64,000 nucleotides of DNA from Cliona cf. orientalis (GCA_963930775.1 OZ005695.1:9672001-9736000), one strand, 5' to 3'. Shown: positions 47,974 to 61,977, counted from the stretch's first letter. The notes: generated from the sequence alone by a model not told the origin. A program made the numbers and translations.

Positions 47974-49106
47974 ATGGCAGACCAAGGAGGATCAGCCGGT
48001 GGTGGTCGAGGAGGCTTTGGCCGCGGTCGAGGGCGCCGTGGGCGTGGTCCCAGGAGGGGAAGGAGAGGAAAGCCCGAGGACAAAGATGTATGCCCCTATA
48101 ATCATATTTATAAACCTTTATGATGTGATGAGTTTGTGATATTCTGCAGTGGATCCCAGTGACCAAGCTTGGTCGTTTGGTGAAGGAGGGTAAAATCAAG
48201 CGTCTTGAGGACATCTACCTATTCTCTATTCCCATCAAAGAGGCTGAGATCATCGACTTCTTTCTGAAGGATTCCCTCAAAGATGAGGTCCTGAAGATCA
48301 TGCCCGTCCAGAAGCAGACTCGTGCCGGACAGCGTACCCGATTTAAGGCGTTTGTTGCCATGGGAGACAGCAATGGTCATGTAGGTCTCGGTGTGAAGTG
48401 CTCCAAGGAGGTGGCTACGGCTATTCGAGGTGCCATCATTCTGGCCAAGCTCTCTGTGATTCCAGTGCGCCTCGGCTACTGGGGGAACAAGATTGGTACT
48501 CCACACACTGTACCTTGCAAGGTGAGGACACAAAAGTCAAGGGGCTTATCCTACATCAGAATGAGTACAGCTATAAGCTTATTCTCTCTCTCTCTTGTCT
48601 TTCTCACTCCCTTTTGTCTCTCTCTCTCTCTCTCTCTCCCCCTCTCCCTCAGGTGACTGGCAAGTGTGGTAGTGTATTGGTTCGCCTCATCCCTGCCCCT
48701 CGTGGTACTGGCATTGTTGCGGCTGGCGTGCCCAAGAAGCTGCTCAACATGGCTGGTGTTTCCGACTGCTACACCTCTGCTCGAGGGCAGACAGCCACTC
48801 TTGGAAACTTTGGTGAGTTCTGATAAAAAAAACGAAAAAACTGCATAATTCTGAGCAGAAAGGGCTACAGCACCTGTTCTTGCATGCTTTTGTATTGTAC
48901 AAGGTCGTTAATGGTATATGATTATGTGCTTGAATTTTGCTGCAGCCAAGGCCACGTTTGCCGCCATTAGCAGGACGTTCACCTACCTGACCCCTGACCT
49001 CTGGATGGAGACGCGGCTGACTAAGCCACCGTTCCAGGAGTTCACTGACTACCTCTCCAAGACCCAGAAGAACCAGCCCCTGGCTCGCCTACAGGCAGAA
49101 GCTTGA
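47974..49106 (+). CDS. RPS2: 40S ribosomal protein S2 (uS5)
   Basis: Four coding exons, 47974-48087, 48150-48521, 48653-48812 and 48946-49106, join in phase to 268 residues. The N-terminus is an RG-rich tail ([17 protein letters not shown]). The conserved body includes [31 protein letters not shown] and the glycine-rich [20 protein letters not shown]. The C-terminus has [15 protein letters not shown] and [21 protein letters not shown]. uS5 sits at the mRNA entry channel of the small ribosomal subunit and helps decoding fidelity. The human protein has 293 residues; the difference lies mainly in the N-terminal tail. A non-coding first exon and TOP tract precede it. The third intron ends in a CT microsatellite that forms the polypyrimidine tract. 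Confidence 0.97.
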
Positions 49107-49395
49107 ACACAGAGAACAATGATTTGATTGATTTTGCAATAATAATTGTCGAGCTCTATAATTATAGTAGAGCACATACCGTACCCTGCATCCTGCACAG
49201 ATGAGAAATGCGACTCCATGCATGTGTGCGTTGACGACCTTTACCTACATCATGTTTCTGTTGAGCATTATATTATACTCGTGCAATGGGCCTTGCCAAA
49301 TGCATAGTATAATGAAACCAGTTTTTCGTTATAGCCACACAATCATGATTCATGTATAATAATAATAATATGACATTGCTAGCAAAATTAATGCG
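49107..49395. repeat. convergent gap RPS2/GET4 holding a dispersed element
   Basis: 49151-49350 resembles the left part of the element at 16739-17171 (agagcacatacc start, ttgacgacctttacctaca, then a 'ccagtttttcg' stretch). It fills nearly all of the 289-bp gap, so both 3' untranslated regions probably run into it. No canonical AATAAA was recognised. Confidence 0.5.
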
Positions 49396-52300
49396 CTAAT
49401 CCAAAGTGTCCTCATCAGTTGTGAGAAGCTGCATGGTTCTCTGAGGAGCAGCTGTGACTAGAGGAACCCCAACCCCACTGCTAGTGACGGTTGGAACAGC
49501 TGCAGCTTGGCCGCCGCTGGCACTGCTGTTGTTGGACGCTTCACCATTCATCAAGGCGGCCATGTCAGCTGCTGGGATATAGCCGCCATCTTCTTGTAGA
49601 AATGGAGGGTCAGGCAGAGCATTAGAGATGTTCCCAATTAGATTCTCTGTATTAATATTTATTATTAAAATAATATGAAACGATTACCACATCCCTAGCA
49701 GCTTCATTGTATATTATGGTAAAGGGTCACTATGACATTGTATGTACGTACCGTTATGCAATGTTACGTAATCATCAAATGCTTTAAAGTGGCGTAACTT
49801 GAAAATGAAAATAGATGACAAACTTTAAAATATTAACCATTTTCCATATTCACCTGTATCTACTAAATTTCACTATTCGATACTTTACTGTTTTAGAAAA
49901 GTAAATTGCTACTAGGGATGTAATTATTATTATGACCAAAAACATTATCAGCACTAGACTTAGACAGGATGGACACTCTGTACAAGTATAATAACATTAT
50001 AGACACAAAAACAACAGTATGGTGTTCAATATTAAAATTTAATATCCTTTTCTTTCATCCTAAAATGACCCTGATGGGACATGAATTATTTTAGTGTGGG
50101 TGTCACAAAAAGGAAGTAGATGTAGAAAGCATTATTAATTTTTCCTTGCAGCTATGGAGCTCCCCAAAAGTCATTCAGTTTCACTTGGAAGTGAAAGAGA
50201 ATGATGGTTGTAGCTGAAAAGGGGACTAGTTATAATAATATTATTGGACCCAACCTTTCAACCCTATACCCCCCTGCCTGCCTGCTCTGTAACACACACA
50301 AACACGCCGTGTTTCACATGCAACATTGAAAGGCGTGGGCCTGAATATGATGCTAGGCAAACAGACTATATTATTATTTTTATTATAGCTATATAGTACT
50401 TCATAATTAGCTATAGCAGACCAATTCTTTGAAGTTAGCGTAAGTATCAAATTCATCAAGGTAATCAGCCACCAAATTATTAGAGAGAGAGAGAGAGAGA
50501 CTGACCTAGCATTCCTCCCCCTCCTCCAAACAGACTCATCAGTCCTCCAGCTCCTCCCATCGCTGCTGGTCCTGCGATCCCATTGGATGCCTGACCCTCG
50601 CCAGAAGGCTGATCAAAGTAAGCCACGCCTATCTTCCCGAAATACTGCAGTCGTACATACAGATACACATGCATGAATAAACAATAAAAATGTTTGTATA
50701 AACATGACGTTAGTAGTATTATTATTGCTAGGTAAATTTGAACCGATTAAAAAACATGAGTCAGTATTGAAATACAAAGCAAGTCATGCAATAACTAAAC
50801 AGAGCTCAAGCAGCTACATGTAGCATCTTAAAACAGGAACTAGAACTATAACTGACCGACAGTTCCGGTTTCATTACATGCATAATCGCCCAGGAAACCC
50901 CTCATTAGGGTACAAATCCACCAGGTTTCCTTGTAAGGAAATTGGAAGCGTTGATCAAAGGGAGTAAAAACAGCTACAGTGTTTGAAGGATTTGTCAACT
51001 TACGTTGCAGAAGGTGGGGTCAAGGCTGGTCAAGGAAGCTTCGTGTTGCCCCCTCAGATTCTTGAAAGCATCAACATCACCCCTAGGGGGAAGTTAAGTA
51101 TAGTAAACATTGCTAAAAATAGAACTAGATACATGTATGTAATGGTATAACAATAATAATATGTAAATACTGCCCGTTATCATCATAATAGTTATCGTTA
51201 CACTTCACCTTTCTTCTTCTAAATTCTCCCTATGAATAAATTCCACAACTAAGCAAAATTACTCACTAAATGGATCTCCCTCATCATCAAAGGTCACGTA
51301 TTTCACTAACCCCCACACGTACAATAATCGTCTTGGTAATTCCAACAACTATTTTTACTTTTCACAAGCTTGCAGTAAAGATTGGAGAAAGTTTAAGACT
51401 GGGAATTGGGCGTAAGGAGGTCCTGGCACTTCTCGCAGCAAAGAATGCTCCCTAGTGTAGGCGGTATAAGTACCAGTAGCAGACGGTAAATCGCGTAACA
51501 CCAATAACCTGGGGGGGGGGGGGGGGGGGGGGGGGGGACATCATAATATCAATGAATAAATGATTATTGTCGACCAATCATGTGGAGTGGTGGTGCATGG
51601 TCACATGACTCACTGTAGGACAGCCCCTGTAATTAGTGCCTCGGCCCCCTCTCTTTCCAGACCGGCCATTTCCACCAATAGCAGTCCAAAGTTGTGTGGA
51701 TCTCCAGCATAGAGGAAGTGCTCCCTGGCCTTACTCAGCTGCTTCTCTGGAGGGGAAAAAGATATAAAGTGGTGAAAAAATTCATATGTGGCTAGATTGA
51801 GTGAAACCTCTCAAAAGCACAAGTGTCCTGATTAAAGGAGCTACCCTCATTTCAGAGGCAATGTCACATCATGTAGCCGAGAATCTTGTACTTGTGTACT
51901 ATGTCATGTACAGTGTTCCGTCTAAAAAGGATGAGGCCTCTTCTACCATTTCAGAGGGAATTTTTGTATACCATAGTGCCCTGATCCAAAGAGGCGTCTC
52001 CCAGCCCTTCATCAATTCAGGGAGGGGGGAGGGGGGGCAGCTTTATACAGCAGTGCATCCAGACTTAAAGGCAAAGGGATCCACAGTCATGACTAAGTTA
52101 TTGTACTAGGGTCAAAGTTTGAATGAGTATTGGTACTAAAGTAGTGGACCCCTCACATAGTGAAAATAAAATCTCCTTTCAAGTGGCTAGTTATGGACAG
52201 TATGGCCAACAAGATGGGGTTGTGTAGTAGTCATACAGGATACAGAGTGAAAGAAAAAGTGGCTCTAAGAGCCAGACTCTGGCAACCATAGCACACTAAC

Positions 52301-53396
52301 TTGATTAGCTGGGGAGCCAGGAAGCTATATGTTATGTTTCATCATCCACATCCTGATAGGTACATTGTAGGCTCAACAAAATTAACTATGTACCCTGTGT
52401 TATAGCCTAAAAATTCGAGGTCAAAAAAAACTATTGTGGATTTTGTAGTCATTGTTCAAATTTCAACTCTAAAGTGCACGTGGTTTCCATAACAACATAC
52501 AGGTACATGTACATGTACGTACATGTACATGAACCATAATAAAGCACTAGGAAGTGTATGCACACATGTATACATGTACATGTACATGTACATGTACATC
52601 ATGACATTGCATGTACATATACATTAATTTTCTAACAATGGGTCGCATGTATATGTAGACCTTGTCTAATTGAGGATATACAATTTTATACAGGAATCAG
52701 CTTGCTTCCTGATATTGTGTTTGTCTCTACAGGAAGTCAGCCGTGCTGGCATTGCTTAAGCGCTTTGGGCCTGCAGTAGGTGGCTTTATTATGCCGGCCA
52801 TAATGCTGGCACAATAGGGTTAAATTATAAGGTAGTCAGGTAATCGATCGAGTACGTAGTATTTTCTAATATTTAGTGAGTAGAGTAGTCTAGTATGGAT
52901 GTAGCTTGTCTTTTTTTTGTGAAATAAAGCTAACGAATTGTCGCAGATTAGATACCAAAAATTGAGAGAAATCGAGAGCAAAAAACAATGAGCATAATGT
53001 GTAGTTGGCTTGGTGTTTGGCATAGCATAATAGGAACTTTAAAAGCATAACGTGCGCGTCCCTACCGTACTGATAAGATAGTCTTAGCTATTGTTCTTTG
53101 TTTGATAAATAAACAAACATTTAAAGTACAGAACACCTTGTTTGTATACGCCCACTCACACCCATACTCTTCCAATTATTGCTACATCACTTTCTCTATA
53201 ATAGTACACAAAACAGATTTGGAGGGGGTGGGGGGAGTTGGAGGGGGCACGGCTGGTTCCCCCTTGAATTGAGCAGTAAATGACGGTGGTGTAGATTGTA
53301 TCTACCTTTAAGGAATGTGGTGGCCAACGCTCGATGTAGAGTTGGGTGGCCGTACTTGTGTTTCTCATCCTCAACCACACTCGACCACCTGTCAGG

Positions 53397-53447
<51 letters not shown>

Positions 53448-56400
53448 GGAGGGAGGGAAAGAGAGTCATTGTTCCCATGACTGAATGCTGTGGTGACATA
53501 TTAGGACAAGTTAGCATAACTGAACAGTCATTGCAGATGTTTAGGGGTACAAGGGTCATCCATCTAATTGTGCCACTTCATACAACTTCTCTGGGTATTA
53601 TCAGGAGGTGAGTCCATATTAAAAGGTCACTGGAGCTTAATAAACAGATAAAATTATGTATACTTTCAATAAGGAACAGCTGCCAGTGCTCAAAGACATA
53701 CCTGTACCACACCCAGGACCCAGGACCCAGCCATGTGCTGCATAGACTGTACTATACAGTACACACACACAGACAGGAACAAGGAAACAGTCATTTCTTG
53801 GAAATATTTTGAAAGTGGTCTAACCTTGTTAGACAGGTTATTAGTTAGTAGTTGGGAGCTTATAATTAATAGAGAGTTTGTCTCAAGGGAGGGAGGGATG
53901 CTGTCAAACACGGAGCACCTTTCAGGCCACCTAGAGCCAACTGAGTCATCTGTAACCCATACTAACTAGCTAAGCTATAGATACATGCTTAAAATTTATA
54001 AATAAAACACACTACAAATTAATATAATAATATTGTATACTAACACACAGATATATATGGGGGGGGTGGTTGTATTGAAATTATCATGGGACAAGTTGAA
54101 TATGCCACTCCGACTCTGATCTTCAATGATAAAACAAATTTTTACGGAATATGCACTACAACAATATACTACACGTTCTGCTGAAGTACATGTATACTAT
54201 TGTATCAAGCCCTGAGTGTGCTCCGACACTATAATTATATACATACATACGCCCACACACACCCAGGCCAGGTGGACTCACAATGCAGCAGTGGCCTTAT
54301 CAAGATATCAAAGCCTAGCCCCTTCTCACTTGCATGGGTTGCCAAGACGTCACAACTCTTACACTACAGGTGGACATTAGTATACACAAGTATAGCACTT
54401 GAAGGGGAGAGAGAGAGAGAGAGAGAGAGTAGCTACATGATGTCTGAAAATTCGCTAGGGAGACATAATTCTGACAAGATGACACTAACCACCTCACAGG
54501 ATGGCCTCCATGGATACAGCAAGTGTGTAGACTTCTCGGTCAATAAAAATCCAATTACTTTTTCTAACGGCACCAGTTAGGCAAATACTGTACATTCCAG
54601 CCTGTTGCCTTGGCAACTACCTCTCCCATGCAATTATTCAAGTCCACCCAATTGTCCTATAATTAGTTTGATATGGATCTGCTAGTGAGGCTACTGACCC
54701 CCTCCCACGAATTTTCACTCACTTTGAAGACTAAAAAAAGCAAATTCAATCTAATTAAAGGGGTTCCCTCATTTTTATCACAAAGGCTTACAATATAATC
54801 ATAATTTTTTGCCATTCCTAGTGTAAGCTCTATAATATTATTAATAAGTGTGTCAAATGAGCTAACACTAATCACACAGAAATATCAGATATCAAAGATT
54901 CTAAGCTTAATTTCTAAACATGACACGACTGATTGATTTGACTAACTTGAGAGCAGCTCTCATGAAGTGCTCTCTCGGGTCGACCTCCACTTTGACCTCA
55001 CACTGGGCAGGGATGTCCGTGGCAAAGTCCTTCCTCGTACCAGAGTAGAGAGAGAACAGCTCAAGAATCATGTCTGGGAGGGGGGAGTGTGAGTGTGTGA
55101 GTGTGTGTGTGTGTGGGGGGGGGGGGGGAGATAGGATGCCATGATGAGTATAATACTATTATGTTTGTATATACGTATGTGTAAAAGTATGACTTCTCCA
55201 CGAACAAAGTATTAGTGTTTACTAGTATACTTCCGCACAATACTCCATCTAGTATCAGCCCATTGCACCTGCCAATATTTTTACGACATGAAGCAAGTAG
55301 AGTGGTATTCACTGACACAGTACTATTATAGTATAATGCTTCGATCCATGTTGAATTGTGTACATGCTTGCAAGGTAGTGAAGGCAGTATCAACTGTTTA
55401 CCTAGTAGCTCCTTGGAGACAGGAATCAACTCTTGTTTGAGGTGCCTTGTCAGTAGTATAGCTAGCTCTGTGCCACTCTCCCACTGGGAGAGAGAGAGAG
55501 AGAGAGAGAAACCACATGATTATTACAAGGCTAGCTGCCTGAAAAACATCACACATGTAATGTAGGAAAGGGACTTATACATACACAAAACTGCGACTGA
55601 AATCCACACACACATTCACAAGTCACTACCACACAAAACCCATACAAAAAGCTACAGAAAACTACACACACTATCAACCAAAACACTTGCAAACTCTACT
55701 GGTTGCGAGGGACTGCTCATTTCTCCCCCTACACACTCCAGGGCACAGTCCTTATGGGCGGCAGGGAAAACAGGGGACACTCCTTACTGCCATGATCTCA
55801 TCTCTAAATAAACAACACCACATACATACTATGCACCACAGTATAACGGTATTCATAGGCTGCTTCAGCTGTGAACGGCCTGGGTAGCCAAAACTGGGGG
55901 GAAAGACCTTCACACATACTGGAAAACAACACACAGACACCAAAAGGGCTTTTCAGAATGAGCTCAGCGCTCTGAAATGGATACTAGCTGTTTCATATAC
56001 TGTACATAATTATAGTACACATTTACATAGGACACACATGTGGAGAGCTGTCTATATTTGGCACAGGTATGTTTATGTATGAATGATCCACCCTAGATTT
56101 CCTAATTTTCATAAATTTCTCCCAAAGGCCTTGGGGGTCAAGGAATTGTTAGTAGATAATTATATGCAAGGTGGAAATCGAGATAATATGAAAATATTTA
56201 AACTTCCATTCAAACATGAAAATTACTGAGATTTCTGACTGCAAACATACAACACTTTAGGGAATTAAAGTTACAGCATCCATTTAATTATTACCAGTAC
56301 TGAAAAGGCTTTAGTCTGAGATTTTTACCACACAGACATACCATCTATTTTCCCCCATTCTCACCTCCCTTTCCGATCCTAGGCCTTATATGGACATCAT

Positions 56401-56816
56401 GCATAAATTTATGCATAATATGACTGTGACGCGCATCGCGCGGGAAAGTTTGCGGTCGATCTTTATTTCCGGGATGTCATTTCATTATGTATCGCGAACA
56501 ATAAACTTCCCCTTGAATATTATTAATAGCTCATGACACACAATCTATCGGCCAGTTTAGTTTGTTAGTCTACTAGATCGTTAACTCGGCTCACCTGGCT
56601 GTGCCGAAGAAGTGTAGCCGCTCCGTCGAAGAGTAGTTTCAGCGCCGCCTCCTTCTTTCCCTGGGCACAGTAGCGCTGATAGAGGATCTTGTACGTCTGG
56701 TGCGCTTCGTAGAAATCGCCATCTTCGATACGTTGTTTGAGTCGCTGTGCCACTCTACCAATCTTGACGGAAGAAACAGCTCTTCTCTGTGTAGCCATTG
56801 CGCTGCTCATTTGCAT
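49396..56816 (-). CDS. GET4: GET4 homologue (tail-anchored protein targeting / BAG6 complex)
   Basis: Nine exons join in phase to 421 residues: 56816-56595, 55483-55402, 55073-54947, 53388-53306, 51746-51614, 51508-51359, 51082-51004, 50644-50506 and 49646-49396. RLKQRIEDGDFYEAHQTYKILYQRY opens the alpha-helical solenoid. LKWSSVVEDEK..YGHPTLHRALA, HFLYAGDPHNFGLLLVEMA, ITGAVLQLLVLRDL and the Gly-rich LMSLFGGGGGMLG align in order with human GET4. In the family, GET4 with GET5/UBL4A and BAG6 receives tail-anchored proteins from SGTA and passes them to GET3. It is longer than the 327-residue human protein because of an Ala/Ser/Gly-rich C-terminal extension ending DEDTLD. The first ATG (56816) is used; MSS and MAT just downstream are alternatives. 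The acceptor of exon 6 follows a run of 27 C on the coding strand. Confidence 0.92.
51511..51537 (-). repeat. 27-base poly(C) (coding strand) acting as polypyrimidine tract of a GET4 acceptor
   Basis: On the minus strand the C run is followed directly by AG (51510-51509) and the in-frame exon LLVLRDLPSATG. Homopolymer length here is probably unreliable in any assembly, but the exon itself is well supported by homology. Confidence 0.85.
53398..53443. repeat. GA/CT microsatellite beside a GET4 acceptor
   Basis: A pure (GA)n of about 46 bp, CT on the transcribed sense strand, followed within ten bases by the acceptor of the exon at 53388-53306. Similar GA runs lie beside the acceptor at 55483, and elsewhere at 54408-54430. 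Confidence 0.9.
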
Positions 56817-57124
56817 GCAAGACGATCGATTTCAATTTTACTTTAGCTATCTACGTATATTTAGAGAACACATACTTTCCGCATTCTTGATCGTCCTCTT
56901 CCGATCCCAGGCCCAGTCGAGATGTCTGACCAGCAGCACTGACAGTGTGTTCCTAAACAAAGCGACGACTGAAAAACGTATCTTTTGTTGATAAGGGGCA
57001 GGAGATTCCAATAACAGCGACAACCGATCGTCCGAAGTTCTTCGCCTTCGAGCCGTGCAAGAAGAAGGCCTATAATTTTCACCCTTTCCCAGCCGCCACA
57101 AGTGAGGCGTGCAAATTGAACATC
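56817..57124. promoter_or_regulatory. bidirectional promoter GET4 (-) / PDZ gene (+)
   Basis: The two start codons are 308 bp apart in opposite directions. The interval has several CG dinucleotides and no TATA box. Open frames on the minus strand here lack a start relation to either gene and are taken as chance. Individual factor sites were not assigned. Confidence 0.5.
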
Positions 57125-58813
57125 ATGGCGCATAGCAATGGAGGCCGCGGTGCATCATATCCTAACATCTACCCACCCCCACAGAACGTAGTCCTTTCTC
57201 CCGCGGCAGGGATACCAGGACACCACGGTACCAACTGTCTTCCCGGCCGCGAACAAAACGGCCATAGCGCTGCTGGCACTTTTCCAGCGCAAGGGTTTAC
57301 AAACGCTGCCCATCCACACGGTTTTTCGAACCAACTAAGCCGACCGGAGCCCCCGTCCACCCTGCAGACGCACGCAGGGCTAGGGCTAATGAGCCCTACC
57401 TCATCCCACGGGACCCCTTCGCCTCTGACGACCACGCCGGGACAAAAGGGCCTGTCACGAGCCGACCAACTCGAGAAGCTGACAGCCTCGTTCAGAAGAA
57501 AGAACAAGAAGATTGGAGTCTTCTATGACAGCAAGCAGAAGGAAAAAGCAGATATAATCGTCCGACGATTAAATGATCTTCTCTCGGGCGGAGTCTGCAT
57601 AGTCCAGGGATTTGAGATTCTCCCTCTAATCATGTCCGATTGGCTCCATAGAGCCCTCCAGGGTGGGGTAGACTACTTCATATTCGTGGGACTACCTCCC
57701 AGCGTTACGACTGGGGGTAACATTCCGAGGCCACAACCGTCACAGAACATCACAGAGATGGCCTTTTTCGACGTGCGGAGGTACGTGCAGAGAGTGGCGG
57801 AGGTCGTGGTAGTGCTGACGGAGCAAAAGGAGGGCCGCTACGCTCGCACCCCACACTACCTCGACAAGTTTCTACGTCTGGAGAGCCAGAACATGGAGGG
57901 TGTAGCTGATGACGCCCTCGCACTATTCGCTGGTAAGTTATCTCATTAATTTTTGGTATTTTGATGGTTTAGTGTGTGTAAGAATAATTGTGGACGTTTT
58001 TTTGTCCGTTTTTTCCTCAAAAAACTCACAAACATTCCAACAGTGCCGCATAGTGACATTGACTGCTTCTTGGCTGGTGAAGTGGAGTGTATGTGCATAA
58101 TATTATTGCTTGTACAGGTGTCCATTATTAGCTGTCTATGCCGGGTGCGATAATATTATGTGCACCATTCATTATTCGGTATGCCGGCGTTGCTAGTTAT
58201 TGTATGAATCGGTAGTATTATCTGAGCATCGTGTTAGTCAAGTATTTGAAGGTATCGGAGCATGCTTGCATGTGTTACCCCATCACCAGTATGCCATATA
58301 GCTATAGCGTGCATTGCAAGATATGCCAAGCATTCTTGTGATGTGCTAGAATTGTGTCATAGAGTGCATGGTAGTTATGATCACTTATGTGTTGGTGTGA
58401 GCTCGTGTCTGTGTGTGTAAGCAGCATTATGTAATGCTATGAGCAGTATCCTGTGATGCAATGAGAAATATCATGTAATAGGCGACACTAGCATGCTGAT
58501 GGACGTAATGATATAGCTGTCACTTACTCTATTCTTTCTGAGCAATGCAGAGAGGGCAAAATCAATGTCCAGTGCTAAAAAATTTGGGGCAATCTCTTAC
58601 ATGTATTGGAGGTGGGACTATAGTGCATAGTTCCCTGATTCAAAATGGCAAGCGTCTTCGTTTCACGCAAGTTTCATTATAACAGTTCTGCTTTGAGTAG
58701 TCCTACTATACTGTATTGCTGTGAATGGACAAGAGAGCATGGACTGTGTTCGTTAGTTATGCCTGTGTACATGCATGTACATGTACATGTATCTCTTGAT
58801 CTCCACTGAATGG

Positions 58814-58850
<37 letters not shown>

Positions 58851-60862
58851 GAGCCACGCCAACCTGATCAGCAGAGCAGCGAAAAGCAAACTATGTATTG
58901 TGACCACTGTACATGCAAGGCAGCTACCTTCTTATTACAGCCACTTAGTTCATGTTCAGGCTCCAAATGGCAAAACTCCCATACATTCCTCACCTCTTTA
59001 AAGCAGCCCACCACTCCTCTTCACTACAGCCATTATTTCAGGCGACTGCTATGGACAGGCTCAACTGTCTCCATTGTTGTTTTGTTGATATTGGATGGCT
59101 GGGCAATCCACTTGAGAGTTTGACAACAAACTGAGTGACCCAGGGAAGCTCAGCATGGTGCTCCACTCCACTCCACTATGATCTGATCGATGGCTTATTG
59201 ATTATTGACAGACACACACACACACACTCACTTGCTCGCTCGTGTTCACGCCTGAGGCATAATGGGTTTGTTTGTGTTGGATGATGATTCCCCTAATCAC
59301 TGGCTTTCGATAGCTTGCCATTGATGGCTCGACAATACTCAGAGAGGCGAATAAATTATACTCAAATAATATTATTATGCTTTCTTTCTCTTTGCGCGTA
59401 TTATAATAATATTGTAGTGAGATGTGAGCCACGTGCACTTTAATCTAGTTTCATTATGAGCTAGTGCTTGTGATTCATCGCTGAAGTGTGGTCATTTGGC
59501 TTCAAATGATTATTAATAACATTCAAACATACAATCCACACACTTGTACTCTCTCTCACACACACACACATGCACTGTGTAGAATAATATTTATTAAATT
59601 TTATCCAGTACTATGGTTTTATTAGTGGTGGAGTAGTGTTCTAAAAGATATGCACGCAGTATTTTACAATCTATTATGTTGGTTTAGTCAGTGGATAGAT
59701 GTAGTTCGGCTGTCAGGCCTCCAGTCCAGTCCATTACCCTGGACGTATTTTTTTGACAAATTCTGGTCATAAATGAGCTAATTAACCTGCTGCTGATGGA
59801 GGAAATGAACTATGACCTTTTCAAGTCACATAATATGCCCCTTGATGTGTAATTTTAAGCCCTTTTTCTCACTAACCTCAAGATCCCTCTTCATCATGAA
59901 GCCAGGTCACCACTCGATCGATCGCTGCCTTGTAGTATTACCCCTAGTATGATAGTTCTGCGGCCACAGTGTTGTATCGACCCCCCCTCCCCTTCCCCCC
60001 CTCCTTCTCCCTCCCCCCATAGTGAGATTCCCTTACATAATATTTACATATTCGGGATGAATTTTTTTTATTGTGTGTAATTTTTATCCCCTTACACCGA
60101 TTTTGACCAAATTAGAAATCCACAGACTGTAGGACAAAGCTTATCTGTCAAAGTGACCATTTTCTTCCAGTGGTTTACTAAACAGTCTAGCTGTAACATT
60201 TTACACTGACAACTAGTGTAGCTATATCTATTGTGCTAAAAATAACAACATTATATCATAACTAGTCTAGTCAGCAGACCAATAATGGTTCCCATGGAGC
60301 AACTGGAGATGTTATACTTACAATGTAGTTTGTTTGTCTGTGCATGCAAGAGGCACTTCTGCTTTCCCAGTAGGTCAAAGGTGTGTGTGCTTATGGTGGA
60401 ATCTCTGGAATTCCAGACAATTCTCGATTGCCTGTCAGCAATTGCTTAGCCTGCTTGACTAGTTGTGTACTGGCTACATTGTACTATGTACAGTGACATG
60501 TTGCACTTGTTTGGCTTGAGTTGGCTGTGTACTTATGGTCTTCTTGTGAGGTCATCTCAGCTGACCCCATTGAGCAGCTGCCTTGATTGCTTAGTTCCTG
60601 TCTGCCCCTAGTTCTCTCTTTTCCCTCTCTCCTTCTGTGTGCCTCCCCCCTCTCTCTCTTTCTTTCTTTCTCTCTCTCTTTTAAATTTGGTCCCCCCTTT
60701 CCTCTAAGTCTAGGGAGGGATGCTAGGTGCTGTTTTGTGTGGTGATGCAGCTGCCCACTAATTCTTCAACTACAGTGTAACATTACCACCTTATCCTGTG
60801 AGCCTGTTGTCTTTCCCCCTCTCCCACACACATCCTTCCTCCTTTGGAGAGGGGCTATTCCC

Positions 60863-60907
<45 letters not shown>

Positions 60908-61232
60908 CTTTATGGTTGCCAGTCTGAAATTTTTTTCCATTAGCTTGAAACTCATTTTTAGGCAGTTTTGAAAAAATGTGGATTGAGTATGATCAGCAGT
61001 ACAATGTCATTCTAACGGTATATATCATGTAGCTACCTCTTAAAGGACCAGTACTAGTAGCAACTATAAAACTTAAAGTGTGTGTGTGTGTGTGTGTGTG
61101 AGTGTGTCAGCTTCTTCCTGTTTGAGTTGCACTTTACCTTGGCTTGGCAGGCCCCAACCACAGCGCACAATTATGGCAAGTCAATTGAGAGAAGCCTCTT
61201 CCTTTAGGGATGTGTGAGGATGCAGCTGCCCT

Positions 61233-61288
<56 letters not shown>

Positions 61289-61940
61289 CATTCTGTACTG
61301 TGTGGGCAGCTCTGCACGCCTGGTCTGGTGGTGCATGAGTGCACACGTAACACAAGTCCTTCCTTTATATATCCTGAGGGATACCCCCTGGAAAATATCA
61401 CATCCTGGTGATACACATATACATACATATGACTGCTGGATGTGTGTGTCTAGACCGTATAAAGCTTACCCTAATGGAATGAAGATGTTGGGGATCAGGA
61501 TAGTTTCTATATGTGGTCCCTGCTACACCAGAGGCGTAGGAAGATGGTTTGGTAAAGGGGGGCTCTACAAATCTATAGGCAAGGGTTGTGTGATCAGTGT
61601 GTATAAAATTGAGTCTAGCTATGTAATTATCAGGGGGCACCAGGCCCTGGAGCCCCCATGGTTCCTACGCCTATGTACACAGAGAAGTATAGGGGAATGT
61701 AACTAATCTGGGTACTGTGTAAAGTAGCTATCTTTTTAAGACACATACACTTGATGGGTGTGGTTTGAGGTAGGCCCCACCCACCTGGCTATCCGATGCC
61801 TTAATTGGTTGACTGGTAGGTAGTTGACAGTTGACAGAGGAAACTGGGAAATAAATAATCAATATCCTGGCTTCACTGTTTCAAGATCCTTATTACAACT
61901 GCTAAATAAGCAAACTGGATGATAAGCACTGGGAGAGAGG

Positions 61941-61977
<37 letters not shown>

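Noticed and set aside
47795..48945. Intronic snoRNAs in RPS2, as found in vertebrate RPS2
   Set aside because: I looked for C/D boxes (RUGAUGA/CUGA) and H/ACA boxes in each intron and found no convincing pair with terminal stem.
51251..51300. Candidate GET4 exon reading YVTFDDEGDPF between 51359 and 51082
   Set aside because: It has plausible splice signals, but direct joining of exons 6 and 7 is in phase and matches the family spacing; adding this exon breaks the alignment.
56847..57133. Two open frames upstream of the PDZ gene on the minus strand
   Set aside because: They overlap the bidirectional promoter, have no recognisable domain and no splice connection to GET4.
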